A stretch of DNA of 64,000 bases, taken from positions 18,057 to 82,056 of the forward strand of contig RCAB01000285.1 of the NCBI GenBank assembly GCA_003640385.1. The letters run 5' to 3'. The notes under the pieces are model-generated. The model was not told the DNA's origin. It worked only from the letters and a program-made list of their open reading frames with translations, and searched no databases. This document shows, piece after piece, positions 1 through 15,541 of the stretch. Source of the stretch: Setaria digitata. Lineage: Eukaryota > Nematoda > Chromadorea > Rhabditida > Setariidae. A program made the translations under genes and the position numbers. How positions within the stretch are numbered: position 1 is the first letter of the stretch; each line of letters opens with the position of its first letter.

Positions 1-2560
1 ATTTGCCGAATTCAAACAGTGCTTGGACGGTTCCTAATAAAGGTACTCGATCTCCAGAATTCAGTAATGGATAGTGAGTTTCGGCTATGAAAATGATTTA
101 TGTAGTACCCGTGGAAACTTTCCAAGCATTGCTTGAGATATGTTTAAGGAGGTGCTCGATTATTCATTTTTCCATCGTAATTTGAAATGTCGATTATTGA
201 AAAGTCCAGCGATTTCAAAATAACTTTAATTTTGATTCTAAGTGTAATAATTTAATAATTAAGCCAAATACATTTTATTAAGCATACAGTGAAGTTCCAC
301 AAAAGATTACAGTTTTTACTTATGTTATTGAAAAAAAAAAAAAAAAAAGCGGTTTGAAAGGAACATTACTGTTTTTAACCATTTGTTCTTCGAATATTAT
401 TCTCAGGCCTATAGGCGCGCGAAATGCATATCTTGTACTTCCAGCGCATGCCTTTTGCGGCTTTGAAGCTGTTGCTATAAGCAGTTTTATTTACCTTTAT
501 TTTTCAGCAGATTTGAATTTTTTTTTTAATGTTTTTTTTTTAAGTGAAGTTTTTTTTTTTTAGTAATTGAAATGTACTTCGTTTTCGTTTTCATATCACA
601 ACAGGTACAGCTTACGCTCCTCATGGTCACCTAACGTACACTGAAACAAATTTAATACGCACCTTATATGAAAGATGTGGTAAATTGCTGTTAGAATTTC
701 TGCTTACTGCGGAGCATAAAATGCTAGTCTTTATTGTTGTGGCGTTCTTGCCGAAAATATTAAGCGTATTAAATGCTAAGATAAATTAAGCTTGTTGAAA
801 GTGTTAAACACGAAAAATGTTGATTGATTTCTTATATGGCCGCATTTAAAGCCTCTGTATTTCCGCTGTTTTCTGAAATCTCTTGAAATGTTTTTGTAAG
901 GGAGTTTTTGCGGCGTTTTCAAGTTATCGAATTGTTGTTTATTGTAAGTTTACGTAAATGTAGCATTCCTTGTCGATTACTCGCTTTTTGAAATCACATT
1001 TCCTGGTAATCATTTATGCACGCTGTTTACTTCAGTTTCCGATAAAAATCACTTTTTTGAATTTTTTAAATTGGTTTCAATATTATTGTCATTTGCCTTT
1101 TGATATGAAATATTTTTTTAAATTCCGTAAAGTCGTTTCATTTCGTTTTTTCAAAAGAATTTTTGTTTCATTTTTGTTTTATAATTCGCACCAATCATAA
1201 ATTTCTTTCGCTTATATCACTTTTCTCTTCAATGTTTTTTTAGTTGAAATCACTTTGAAGAGATTTCATTAATTTAGTTTCTTGCATAATCTATCTTTTC
1301 CTTTTTTTCTGGAAAGTAATAATATCCTTTAGTTGAGATGGTATTTTATTCTGCAGACAGCTTCGAAAGGATTTTGGTCCAACCGATTTGTCCTTTCCCC
1401 TCTTCCTTTATTCTGCTATGAATAGACTTTTCCTGAATGAAATAATTTTACAACAGTCTTTGTGTCTTCATTTGGATTCCTGTGCATTTTTATTGTGCAA
1501 GGTGCAGGAATCGAACGCATTTCCTGGTCCATAATTTTTCAGTTCAGATTTGTTCATGTTATATCATTTTTCCACATCATTTATACATTTATTATCAGTT
1601 ATTATAATTGTTATTGTAAAATGCATCGTTCATTCAAAAAACCAATTCTGAGATTTGCTTGGTCTTTCTTTATTGAAAAGAAAACGACAAATTTATCAAG
1701 AGACGAAAAAAAATTGTAAGAAACCGTCGCCATCGCTGTTATTTTAATAGGATCTGTGCCCAAAATGAAAGAAGTGGGTAGTGGTCTTTATAAATGCATC
1801 TTTTAATACTTTTGTTATTATAACTATTCTGGACCATGTTATCAATTTTTTGTTTTCCTTAACATAAAATCCATTTCTCTATTTTGTTTTAGTATATGTC
1901 AAGTTACGAAAATTTTAGTTTTACTTAGTCTTAAGAACTACTGCCACAATCTCTTTAAGCTTATTTTAGAATCTGCTCAAATCAAATTGGACGTTGCTTA
2001 ATTAGAGATCAGCTGAGACATGGGGTAGTTATAGGCTATATCATAAATTGTTCTGATGGAGCACTGCGTTATAACCTACATAATTATTTCCGTAATGAGG
2101 TTCATCAGGTAAAAGTGATCAAGACATTAAGGCATTAGTTTTTGGATTTATCTTACAGTGAGTTCGATTATTTTTATTTTATTGTGAATCGATATTGAAA
2201 TACTTATCAGCAAGGAAGTATGGTATTGCTCGAACGGGAAATTAAAGTGATGTTGTTGAAGTGGAGTTCTTGAAAATCGAAACAAGCATTGATGCTGTTC
2301 TCAATATTGCATAAAAAATGGTTTTGGATTGTTGGGAAGTGGTTGTACTGCTAGAAGAAGGCTTGCTTTTCCTTCCATATATAAAACAAACAAGCAAAAG
2401 CAAAGTGTGTGATTTAAACTTTGTGACGGATATATTGTAGAAGCTGTTGGTTCAAGTCATTCCCGAAGGTCGAGTACGGACTAAAAGTTCTGTTTTTAGT
2501 AGAATTAAGGAATTAATCAAGCTCAATTTGTATTCAGTTCAGTTGCTATTTCGTGATAAT
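1..2560. other. Intergenic or upstream sequence, no gene recognised
   Basis: AT-rich sequence with long T and A runs. Open frames here are short, start mostly without ATG and read as T-rich low-complexity translations. The first 36 bases contain a short open stretch ending in TAA at 34-36 that could be the tail of a gene to the left, but it is too short to support. A possible trans-splice acceptor (TTCAG) lies near 2542, just before the dcs-1 start codon. Confidence 0.5.
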
Positions 2561-5258
2561 ATGGACTTCACTACGATTGATGGAGACAAAGATACTGATA
2601 ATATCTCGAAAGATTTTGTTAACTTAGAAGCTTTCAGATTCAGGGAACTACTTGGCGAGGATAGCACTCATAAGGTAGTTTTTTTTTTCCGGTAATTTTT
2701 GGTTTAAATGCATCATTATAATATTAACTGAACAGCCTACACCAGATAAACCTTAGGAAATTAAATCGGAGGCTGCGGTTTATCAATTATTAATAAATTT
2801 ATTGGAAGACATTGGAATTTGAATTACTATTACTTTTAAATTTATAGATAAGCGAATTTTTAACATGCTTTTCCAAATACTGCCTAGTTTTTCTTCTTTT
2901 AGTATTTTCTTAAATAGAGGGTTTCAAGTTGATTCTATTTCAGGTAGCATTCGTGCTATTGGATGTGAATGGTTGTAGTAATCAAGCTATTTTGATTGTA
3001 GAAAGGAGTCCTTTCCCTGTGAAAGAACAGGATTGGAATACAATTGTTTCTCAATGTTCATTGAAGACCGTATCAATTAATGACATATATTCAAATCATA
3101 TTTTATTCCCACCGGAGAAGTTTGCTGGTAAAATTTTTTCTTCCACTTTTCCTTGGCCGTTTTTTTTTGGGAGAATTTTGAGAGTTTTGAGCTAGATTTT
3201 TTTTAGAGGCTAGATGATATTAGGTCCATCATTTGGGATTAGAGACTTCTTGAGGAAAGTATTCAATTAGAGCTCATAGGTGGATACTTATCCCTTAATT
3301 GCGTTGATGAGCATGTTGCATCCACCTAGCCAATATTGGGCACTCCAAGATGAATAGGTATAGTAAGTGTATATAAGGGATCAAGACGACGTTAATAAAT
3401 CCATGTACCGAAAAACATATTGCGAAATATCGGGATCAAAAACGATATGTCATCCATGAAACACCGGACGATTACAAATCTATTACTTTAACGTATCTGG
3501 AAGGACATCAGTTTACATTAAAGGTGTCGCTTTGATAAATTTTTGTTTTTCTTTAAATTATAAAAATCAAAGATTAGATCTTTTATAAATGGGCGGCATC
3601 TTTAGTTCGCTTTTACCGTTGATTTCAGTGGATTTTTAATTTGTTGGATCACAAAGCTGAGATGGACCGTGTTATTTACGATGATATTGATCCGCAGAAT
3701 GGCTTCATGCTTGCTCCAGATCTCAAATGGGACGGACAGGATTTGTCGAATCTTTATGTTTTGGCTATTATTAGGCGGAAAGGAATCAAATCTATTCGGT
3801 ATTCAAATAACACTTTACCTTAAGCTCCTAATATGTTTTCGATTACTGTTTTTATGAATGATTAAGTATACTGAGCATGGTTTCAGGGGATTATGTCCTA
3901 TGCTTAGTATTCATGTTCAGATTAGCAGTACGTTGTTACGAAATATATAATGAACAAAAATGAAAATAAATAAACGAAGTATTTCGAAAGAATTACTTTT
4001 TGTTTTTGCCTTTTTTCAATTTTGTGTTTTTGGAAATGAAATGATTTCGATATTAGTGTCATTTTCATTCCATTAATGCATTAAAATTGATCATTCTTTC
4101 TTTTTTTTTCTAGAGATTTAACTGCTAATGATCTTCCGCTATTGGAAAATATTTGTGAAAAAAGTTATGCAGCAATTAAGAAAAAGTATGGAATTGATGA
4201 GCATCAAGTAATTCCGCATATATTATTTCCTATTCGATAATTTTGAGCTTATTTAGTATTTATCCAGTATTAGCATACCAAACTAGTCATGCTTGTAAAA
4301 CAGAATGCACGATAATGAAGAAAATTAGTTCTGATAATCGAGATATTCTTCAGCACTGCAGAATTTCGAACATAGATACTTTTCATTTTATCGGTTGATG
4401 ATTTTGAAATTAATTTTTCGCAATGTATCAATTTTGATAGATAAAGACAGTCAGTATCTTTAGCGAATAATGATTGACCATTCGGGTCCTTATCCAGAAA
4501 AACAAAATCATTTTGATCTTTGTGAAATGTCATATACGTTAGATTTGATACTACTCAATGAAAAAAAAAAAAAAAAAAGAAAAATGAATTCCACTGAACT
4601 TAACTTGCTCCTTTCTTTGGTATCTATGTTTGGAAAAATCTGAGTATCTTTTTTCAGATCCGAGCTTATTTTCACTATCAGCCATCCTTTTACCATCTGC
4701 ATGTTCATTTTATCCACGTGTCATACGATGCACCTGCCAGTGGCGTGGCTAAGGTTTACTTTAAATTTGAAAAATTAAGAAGGATTAGAAAATCTAGTAT
4801 GGACTTTTTTTTATTTATATTGGAATATTAATGTATTTATGAAAAACTCTGCGACCTGAAAATGTGAAGGTGCTTTTGTTTTGGATGATAAGAGATTTTC
4901 ATATTCTTATGTTTATTAGGTTTTTTAAGGAAAAGCTTTGATACATTTCGAGTCTTCGAGATAAGTTCTTTCTGACACGTATAGTAAGCTAAGTTTTATT
5001 ACAGCTCTGCTTCTGTTTTTCTCTGCTCTATCTTTCGGTACGATTTTTTCCCCAATCAAGAAAACTTTTTTCTTGATTGGGGTAGTTGTACTAGGACTGT
5101 ATGGTGTAATATCCTTATATTTTTAGGCTCATCTTCTGGAGGATGTGATCAACAACATTAGATTGGTTCCCGATTATTATCAGCGTTCTACATTGACTTT
5201 TACTGTGAAGGAGAATGACCCACTACTGAAGTTATATCGCGATGCTTATCGGTGGTGA
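2561..5258 (+). CDS. dcs-1: Scavenger mRNA decapping enzyme DcpS (m7GpppX diphosphatase), 7 exons, 311 aa
   Basis: Hydrolyses the cap remnant m7GpppN left after 3'-to-5' mRNA decay, yielding m7GMP; HIT-family pyrophosphatase acting as a dimer in cytoplasm and nucleus. Exons: 2561-2674, 2944-3127, 3378-3523, 3629-3798, 4114-4207, 4658-4753, 5127-5258, with phases agreeing at each junction. The N-terminal domain has the family stretch LFPPEKF. The central part has TEKHIAKY and DDYKSITLTYLEGH, and the C-terminal part PDLKWD, IKSIRDLT and the histidine triad HLHVHFIHV at residues 249-257 (His249, His251, His253; the middle one is the expected catalytic nucleophile). Length equals that of typical worm DcpS. 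The ATG at 2561 is the first in frame and lies about 18 nt after an acceptor-like TTCAG. No missing key residue seen. Confidence 0.95.
5050..5082. repeat. Perfect 15-bp inverted repeat with 3-nt loop in a dcs-1 intron
   Basis: Left arm 5050-5064 (CCCCAATCAAGAAAA), loop CTT at 5065-5067, right arm 5068-5082 is its exact reverse complement. It lies in the last intron of dcs-1. The stem is too short for a microRNA precursor. It could be a quasi-palindrome made by template switching, or a residue of a small inverted-repeat element. Confidence 0.85.
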
Positions 5259-6212
5259 CTTTTAAGCATTCTTGTTTGTCACTGTACTATTGACTTCTTA
5301 ATTTTTGTCTAGCTGGATATTACAGTGTAAAATTTCAAGATACTCTCCATCTTGTCACTTCCTCATTTTTTTTTTATAGAATGATTTTCTCGTACTGTTG
5401 TTTTGTCTTATCATAGTGTGGAAATATATTCTGCATAACTTCTAATTAATTTGTGTCGGAACTTTTCCATCCATCTTGCTATTTGGCATTTTCATTGAAA
5501 GTTAGGCTGAGCAGTCGAAGTGTTTGAGTTTTTAATTGTGCTACTTTTTTTCAGTTGAGTTGCTGACAGCTTTGACTGCCTTTGGTTTATAACATATGCA
5601 AAATCCTAAATAGTATTCTGTTGTTGTAATGTTTACCGCGGCAGATTCTTTGTAAGAATGAGGTGGATCCCTTTTTGATAAGAGCAATAATAAAGGATTA
5701 TAATTAATGTTGAGGTTCTATTTATAATTTTAATAATATCTCAGTAAGATTAGCTGATATTTCCCGCTACTGTATATATACATACTTAATTTATTTTAAT
5801 ATGTATTTTGCATATATACTAAATATAATGTTCCTGAAGTTATTTGAAGTGTTTTCACTTGCTTTCTTTGATAATTGATTGGTTTTACAGATCTTTCAGA
5901 GTGGTTTCAGAAACATTGTCTTTTTTTTAATAATGTTATTTTTATTTTAATAACTGATCCTATAATAGAGAGGCATGCTGTCATCTGGTTTATGTGTTTT
6001 TTTTTTATTTTTGTTTGATTTCCAAAATGTGTTTTTTCTTACCACGGTGTAATTAAATTCATTTTGGTACCGATGGTCTGAACTGTTTTTGTTCTTTGTT
6101 GCTTCACAGTTGTTTTATAATACTGCATGAAAGTAATATTTGACGATTTCTATATCTGTTTTCATTAAATCATCTGTAGACTACGTTCTTATAATTGCTT
6201 TTATAGAAATAT
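5259..6212. other. Intergenic, dcs-1 3' region and RPC11 leader
   Basis: AT-rich non-coding sequence. An AATAAA-type signal near 5688-5694 may serve dcs-1. A TTATAG acceptor ends at 6206, 6 nt before the RPC11 start codon, and is a likely trans-splice site. Nothing else recognised. Confidence 0.5.
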
Positions 6213-6914
6213 ATGCTGTTGTTTTGCCCGGAGTGTGGTTCATTTTTGCAAATTGAGGAGAGCTCCAGCTGTTATCAGTTCACTTGTCATAATTGTCCAT
6301 ACGTGCAACCAATTACAAAACTTGTTAGTTCTGTTTATCTTATCTTACTATATTTTTCAATAAAAATTTCTGATTTTCAATTCTTTTCGCTTTTCTAACA
6401 CTCCTTATCGAGTAATCACTTTTTAAATTTCCAGGAGGTCTCACTGAAATTTTTTTTTACAAAATTTGTCAGGTGAAGTACGTGGGATTTGTATTTTTGT
6501 ATTTTCCCGTGAGATTTACATTTTTTATTTAGTATTCTGAATTTTCATTTTCCTGTTTTAGAGTATACTTTGGAGAATTTTTAGCACAGGAAATGTAATC
6601 ATTGAAGGAAATTCTAGATAAAAAGTCGGTACTATCCGAAGCTAAAAGATTTGGACGAAGTACTCGGTGGTCCTGGAGCTTGGGAGAACGCTCAAATTAC
6701 AGATGGTTAATTTAGAAATTATTCTGATGATGTAATAATTTTTTTTTCTAATACTTTTTCGGAATTTCATTTTTCTGGTATTACAGAGCGTTGTCCCCGA
6801 TGCGCAGGTGATCGGGCATATTTCATGCAGTTGCAGACACGTAGTGCTGATGAACCAATGACAGTTTTTTATCGTTGTGCTAACTCAGAGTGCGCTCATC
6901 GCTGGAAAGAATAA
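6213..6914 (+). CDS. rpc-11: DNA-directed RNA polymerase III subunit RPC11 (POLR3K/RPC10), 3 exons, 108 aa
   Basis: Small Pol III subunit needed for RNA cleavage, termination and reinitiation on tRNA, 5S and other Pol III genes; nuclear. Exons 6213-6323, 6618-6705 and 6787-6914; phases 0 and 1 join correctly. The N-terminal zinc ribbon has C5-x2-C8 and C25-x2-C28 (CPECG, CHNCP). The linker carries YYPKLKDLDEVLGG. The C-terminal TFIIS-like ribbon has C69-x2-C72 and C97-x4-C102, with the signature QTRSADEP, whose acidic pair D88-E89 is the expected cleavage hairpin. Total length matches the human protein exactly. The only gene of the family here; no oddities. Confidence 0.95.
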
Positions 6915-7499
6915 TCAGTGCAGGTACATGTGAATGTTGTTAAATCATGAAAGCTGACTTATTTTAGAAGTAAATTTAAATTTCTAATGGTCTCTCTTTT
7001 GAGAAATTTATCATGACCCACCTCTGTAAGAAATGAACTTGGCAGCGCGAACAATCTTCACCAGATTGGCTGCAAATAAAGGATAAAAGATATATGCATG
7101 AGAAATATTACCACATAATGATAGACTGAATTACGGATGAAATTATTGAAGGAAAAGTGCTCTAGATTCTTTTACCGCACAGCAGTAAGGATAGCCCAAC
7201 TAAAATGTTTTGGTTAGCTTTTCCTTTTATTCTTTTAAAAAGAAGAGTCTCTGTCTCACATTTTGAATTTGAATTGGATTAAAAAAAAAAAAAAGAAAAG
7301 AGAAGAAAACTGATGCTTGAAGAAAAAAGTTGCCCGAGTTTACGATGGTTATTAGGATAGTGCTTGCGATTTTTGATTCTAATAGTATGCGATTGTAAAA
7401 GGGATTAACATTGTTGTTATCCGAAATGCGTTATTTGGTTTTCTGCAGTTCGTTTAGAATTTCTTTTTGGAATTGGGATGAAGTGTCTTTATTTCAGAA
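6915..7499. other. Intergenic spacer
   Basis: AT-rich, with an A-rich stretch near 7278-7300. A TTTCAG acceptor ends at 7497, 2 nt before the next start codon. No gene seen. A spacing of 585 bp from the RPC11 stop does not argue strongly for an operon. Confidence 0.5.
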
Positions 7500-9433
7500 A
7501 TGGTTCTGTTAACTTTTCTCTCATTCGGATATACATTTCTTCAGTTCATAGTTTTTTGTACGGTTTGGACTATATTTATTGCGGGAGTATTTGTTGTTGT
7601 ACGTCTACTACTATCAGCCCATTTATGCTCAACTATTTGTAATCTAATTGCATTTGCTATTTCTAGGTTAGTTGGAATTATTTCCTTGAACCTTTAATAA
7701 TAATTTCATTTTATGAGTTTCCCAATCGTCTAAAAAATTTTTTAACCAGTAAAGTGTGCAGTTCAGTTCCTTGATGTTTTCCTAAATAAATGTTTTTAGC
7801 TCACTCATTTTCCAACTTGTCACACTGTATGGCAAATATGCGGCAGCCCGAAAAATGATTATGGAAAGAGGCCCACCCATGGATTGCATGGTAAATTTTG
7901 TTTTAGACTAGGAATTGCGGAAGTTCGGAAACAATATGAAGCAATATTTGAAAGATTTTTGCGCCTCTATTAATTTGATTTTCCACAACAGATGATTTGT
8001 GGATTGCTAACTAGTTTTTCGTTTGTCGTTTCCAAATCCTAACTAGCTTTTTTTCGCGGCACAAATGAATGATGTTGAAATTCAACTTCTTACTTTTTTT
8101 CTTGAGGGTTTTTTTTGGATTATTCGTATATTTTCTTCACATTCATGTTCTGATTACTACGAAGCCCTTCAAGGTAACATTTTCTGGCAGCTGAATGTTG
8201 TACATGTTTCTGCAACATTCCTCAGAGATACGCTGACTTCGATTGCTTCTATGGTATAATCTTGTTATTATTGCATCACTGCTTTTATTTTTTATGTTTT
8301 TGTCCAGTTATTAGGGAAATCTCTATCTGAAAATTTATGAGGTTAGTACCATCTGTGAAGGATCGGTATAATCATTTAGTACAATGTTGTTTAAGTTTTA
8401 AGGCATTGTTTGTACTTATAGAGACAACAATTATTTGCAAAGCGTTATCATGAAATTACAAAGTAATTGGATTTAAAAAAACAAAATATATTTCCCATCG
8501 AAAAGTTGAATGGAAAATAGCAATAGCATATATGCTTTATTATTAGTAATAGCTTGTTTTTTTTCGAAAAGTTAGCTTTATTTACAGTTTGGTGTCGCTC
8601 TTGGTGAATTTTTGCAGTCATTCATTAGTAGGCTTGATTGGTTGCTTCGATTACCTATCGTCGTTGTAGTTACACTTTGTGTTCCATTGAGTCTTCTTGC
8701 CTTGTTTCATTATCGCTTTGATTTATTCTATGGATTAATCCGGGCTGATTTCAGAAAGAAGCTAATTGCCAGGTATGTTTTATTTTATTTTTTGAACACT
8801 ACCAGCTAACACAGGATGTGATTTCTCCACTTATTCACCTAATGTTTCATAAGTATGCATTGGTTAATTATGCAGCTTTTGTGTACGTTAACGAGAGACA
8901 AAATTTCGCTGCTGTACATTGTCATATTCCATCACAAAAAGACAAAAACTAGTGTGAGTAGAGAGAACAATGAAAGGAGAGGATTGTAATGTTAAGTACT
9001 CTGTTTAACTGAATCATTTGTAGTATAGTTGATCCTATGAACAAAACTGTTTACAGACAGGCTGAAAGTGTACCGTTTCGTAATGATGTTTGTGAAATAC
9101 CGACCGGAAAGTTTATTGAATACAGAAGAACAACAGAACTCAAGCCATTATTGGTGGTCAATGAGCTTTATCAGAAATTATGCTATCGTACTTCATTTCA
9201 GAAGTCTAAATAGTCTGCAGTTACTCATTGGTGACACTTCTGTGGTTAAGATCCTTGAACATCTGTAATCCCTATTTTAAGCAGGATTTCAGCTATGCAG
9301 TAAATCTTAACACTGTTTTTCTTTCTGAGGAAGTTTTTTGTTTTGCTTCAGGTTTCGTATTGGCATAGTCGTCCGTTCAGCACTGATCATCTGTTACCTT
9401 CTTATTAGTACAGTACCTTTTACTTTAGGGTAA
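7500..9433 (+). CDS. Unrecognised multi-pass membrane protein, 4 exons, 174 aa
   Basis: I do not recognise the family. Exons 7500-7666, 7800-7890, 8588-8772 and 9352-9433 keep one frame (phases 2, 0, 2) and end at TAA. The translation is strongly hydrophobic. A first long segment covers about residues 8-55 (for example FLQFIVFCTVWTIFIAGVFV). A short loop carries the basic/Pro motif MERGPPMDCM, followed by an amphipathic stretch, a segment with LPIVVVVTLCVPLSLLALF, a basic linker (RADFRKKLIARFR), and a last segment RSALIICYLLISTVPF. This suggests 3-5 membrane spans and an organelle or plasma-membrane location. The start is placed 2 nt after TTTCAG, a likely trans-splice site. An additional exon around 9060-9180 is possible in another splice form but is not needed for the frame. 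Confidence 0.7.
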
Positions 9434-9699
9434 TGTTGCATTACTTTTTCCCTTTTGTTATTCCATCCAGAGTGATTAATTTGTATTCCAGTGCTACTGT
9501 TAAGTTTTAAATTGTATCTAACTATTCTTTACTGCGTATTTATCCAGTAAATAGTGCATGAAATCTGCAATGTTTGTCCTCCATACATACACTACAATAT
9601 CACTTCAGATTTTAACATCATTCAAAGGGAAATGCCATGAAGTAGGTGAGATATCAGCGGATGCTCACTTTCGCACAATATAAGAATGAATATCCAGGA

Positions 9700-9900
9700 C
9701 CTATCTACGTGACTACCAACCCCCTACCCCGACGTGGCACGAGTCTCTCCGACGTAATCCCGGAGAGAGTGTATGTAATCTGTCCCGAAAGAGCAACTCA
9801 GTCACCCTTGTCACACGTCATTGCGATGACATCACTAGTCCACTACAACCAATCAGAGTACAGCACGTCCGGTAACGCCTTCCATCTATCTGTTATAAAC
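9700..9900 (+). promoter_or_regulatory. BiP promoter with a cluster of UPR-like (XBP1/ATF6) elements, CCAAT box and TATA box
   Basis: This stretch is clearly GC-richer than its surroundings and lies 0.5-0.7 kb before the BiP start codon. Visible sites: ACGTG core in TACGTGAC (9706-9713); GACGTGGC (9731-9738), one base off the ATF6/XBP1 site TGACGTGG; GACGTAA (9751-9757); TGACGTGT on the minus strand (9813-9820); TGACATCA (9827-9834); CCAAT at 9849-9853 followed after exactly 9 nt by GCACG (9863-9867), one mismatch from the mammalian ERSE CCAAT-N9-CCACG. A TATAAA lies at 9894-9899. BiP genes are classical targets of the unfolded protein response, so the cluster fits its downstream gene. Function is inferred from motifs only. 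Confidence 0.6.
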
Positions 9901-10386
9901 GCAATTCGCGTCTCCGCCTCCTCAACCGTTTTACAGGCTATGCATTGTTGGGTGCTAGTGTGGTTGTGTGTGTCTGGTTAGTGTTGGGGTTACGTGTTTT
10001 GCGCTTCCGATGATTTTCGTTCCAGTCGTCTCTGTCCGTCTGATGGATGGGACAGTTCGGTCTCCGTTTTACCCCTACCTAAAACTTGCTATTCTGAGTT
10101 GGTGCTGGGAATGAAGCCGTTTTGTGCTTTGGAAGATAGCACTCCGAAGATGCTTTCAGTGTCTTAGCTGTACTGATAATATTTTATGACAGTAGTAGAC
10201 GATGGTTCGGAACTTTCAACAGCAGATCTTAGCAAGTATTAATGGCGATCGATACTTCTGCTCGTTGTTGTGGCACTCTGGAACTCTTAGCGTTACAAAA
10301 TGAATCTCCTATGCTTCTTTTTCTGCTTATGTTTGAAAATGGTACGTACATTTTTCAGCTTCACTTAGTGATTGGTGTTTCAGAGT

Positions 10387-13530
<3,144 letters not shown>

Positions 13531-14966
13531 ATATTTCAGAAAACCTTTTTTCTTGTCTTTTTCATCCAATTTTATGCGATTAAGGATCTTGGATAAGTCG
13601 GGTTTAATTAGCGTCGTGACCTCGTATTTTGTTTGTTGTTTAACAAGGTCAGGATGTTAACACCTGTCCTCGATAATCACTGTAACCTTTTGAAGTAACT
13701 GCTATCTGAGACGCGATATTATTGAGTGCCGATCCGAGTCGTTCCTGCTTCTGGTTTATTACAAATTACTTTTTTTTTTTTTTTTTTTAAAGAAAAATAT
13801 TGGGACTGTTCAGTACTTTTTTATTTCTAAAGGGGTCGTTAACGGTATAATCACCTTCTGAGAACGGAGCAAGTTTGTTGGTGCAGCTGTATTCTTAGGT
13901 TGTTCTACTTAATTTTCCTGTGTTCCAACAAGAAATAAAATTTATTGAAACTCCTGCAGATGCAAGTTGGCATAATTTCCTGCCAGTTCCTTGTCACATC
14001 AAGTACTCCTGATTTACTTTTGGTTATATTTATTAAAGTCTTTGCGACGATCGATTAGTTATTTTGATTTCAGTTGATGTAATAGTACTTGTGTTTTGTA
14101 CATTTTCGCACCGACTTTAATTCCTTATGCATCATCTGTGTTATGGAATTGTGTTGCATATATATGTTGCGTTTGATTTGTTTTTCTCTGCTGTTCACAG
14201 AGTAAAATTTGTGTTTATGATGAAGTGACACTTCAATATGAAGATAGTTTGGGAGAATTTCATCATTTTTAAAGTTGGATTTTGAAGATGCGGCTCCCTA
14301 TCTGGTTGCAAGCTTTTAAAGTTTTTGATGTTTGAATAATCGAGGGATGTTACATATAGATAAGGTATTTCCAGCTCTCCTTCAGGACTTTCTGTTTTTT
14401 CTACTGCATTCGTGTGTTGTTGTGCGCCATCACGGTTTCAAAGTAGTAGCGGTGCAACGGTTTCGAAACTTCCAATACTTCCGGACTGGACATCATGTTT
14501 GCAAGCAAAATTATAAACCCTTAAATTGATGTCCACAGTTCCAGGGTGGGGTGGGGAATGCCCGTTCGATCTTATCCTAGAATCTGTGGGCCCTAAGGAT
14601 TCCAATGACATTGAGTTGATGTGTAGAATAAAGAAGCCGAATTGACTGAGTACTGAAACCAGTAGTGACGGAATTTATTAGTACGGTTAGCATCATTCCA
14701 TGATCTTTTTATAAAAACGTATATCTTCTGAAAAGACAAAGACAATGAAAACTTCCCAGTGTATTTTTCTTTTCAAAAAATTCAAATTTATATGAAAGAA
14801 AAGTGGAAGTGGCATTTGAATCCATGAGTTCGTTCTCAGGAACCCATCTAAATAAAATTATAACAAAAAATGGTGAATTTACGCACAGATATCCTTGTTC
14901 TTGATACAAAACATGACTGAATTGATTTCACGCTTGCTAAAATTGACAAAATCTGCTTAAATTTTC
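13531..14966. other. BiP 3' region and intergenic sequence
   Basis: Contains the BiP 3' UTR with a T-rich tract at about 13770-13789 and AATAAA near 13934-13939. Beyond that, AT-rich sequence with no supported gene. Open frames in it show no recognisable domain or splice pattern. Confidence 0.5.
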
Positions 14967-15541
14967 TTAAGTGCTGGATATACTGCTAGCCAATTGGTCA
15001 GTTTCTTGCTGCCGCAGATAGACGACGATTCTGTTCATCGAGTTCGCTGAACGATTCATGTCAATCTGCCACATAGCTCTCAGGAGAATTTCATTCCTGG
15101 TTTCGGATCAGCTCTCTCAATTTGTGAAACTTCATGTCAAAAATTATCTGTGCCAAAAATTTCTACTGATGCCCCAGCCCTTATAGTTTTTTTCTTTTTT
15201 AGAAACAACACTAATCTGCTAAGAGAGCAAAACTAAGTGTACATGCAACCATGAACCACTCATGTGCCCTTCACTGACTTCTTAAAAGAGAAATCCTTTC
15301 ATTAAATCACCAAGGAAGAATTTCAAGTTCCGCTACTTACAAATCACTCATGAGAATAAGAAACACGACAGGAACTCTATTTAAGGTTATTTGCTGATGG
15401 GAGACGACGTTTCAGATTCAGATCAACTCAAAAAATAAAGTACAAACACTAATAATTACTCCAGAGAAGATTTACTCACACCATACGACATGAACTGTGA
15501 ACTTGCGATCACTGTCTTCAAATTTGAATTCGGTATATTTC
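14967..15541 (-). CDS. Possible 3' part of an unrecognised minus-strand gene
   Basis: Two stretches look coding. The upstream one, ending at an acceptor-like CAAG next to 15541, reads KYTEFKFEDSDRKFTVHVVW and runs into a good GTGAGT donor. The downstream one (15096 to a TAA at 14967-14969) follows a CCAG acceptor and reads RNEILLRAMWQIDMNRSA, then SMNRIVVYLRQQETDQLASS and a stop. Codon composition is less T-rich than neighbouring spacers. I could not find a middle exon that joins them in phase (exit phase 1, entry phase 2), so the model is incomplete. A possible first exon with ATG AGC GGG and a GTAAGG donor lies on the same strand near 15960. No family recognised. Confidence 0.3.

Noticed and set aside
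1..36. Tail of a gene entering from the left (a short frame ending TAA)
   Set aside because: Only about a dozen codons, with no homology that can be judged.
9060..9212. Extra exon in the 174-aa membrane protein gene
   Set aside because: Two frames are open here but neither gives a donor that rejoins the last exon in phase; skipping it gives a consistent model.
9646..9981. 111-aa open frame upstream of BiP
   Set aside because: It overlaps the GC-rich promoter with CCAAT and TATA boxes, has no recognisable domain and no splice link to BiP; GC-rich sequence is long-open by chance.
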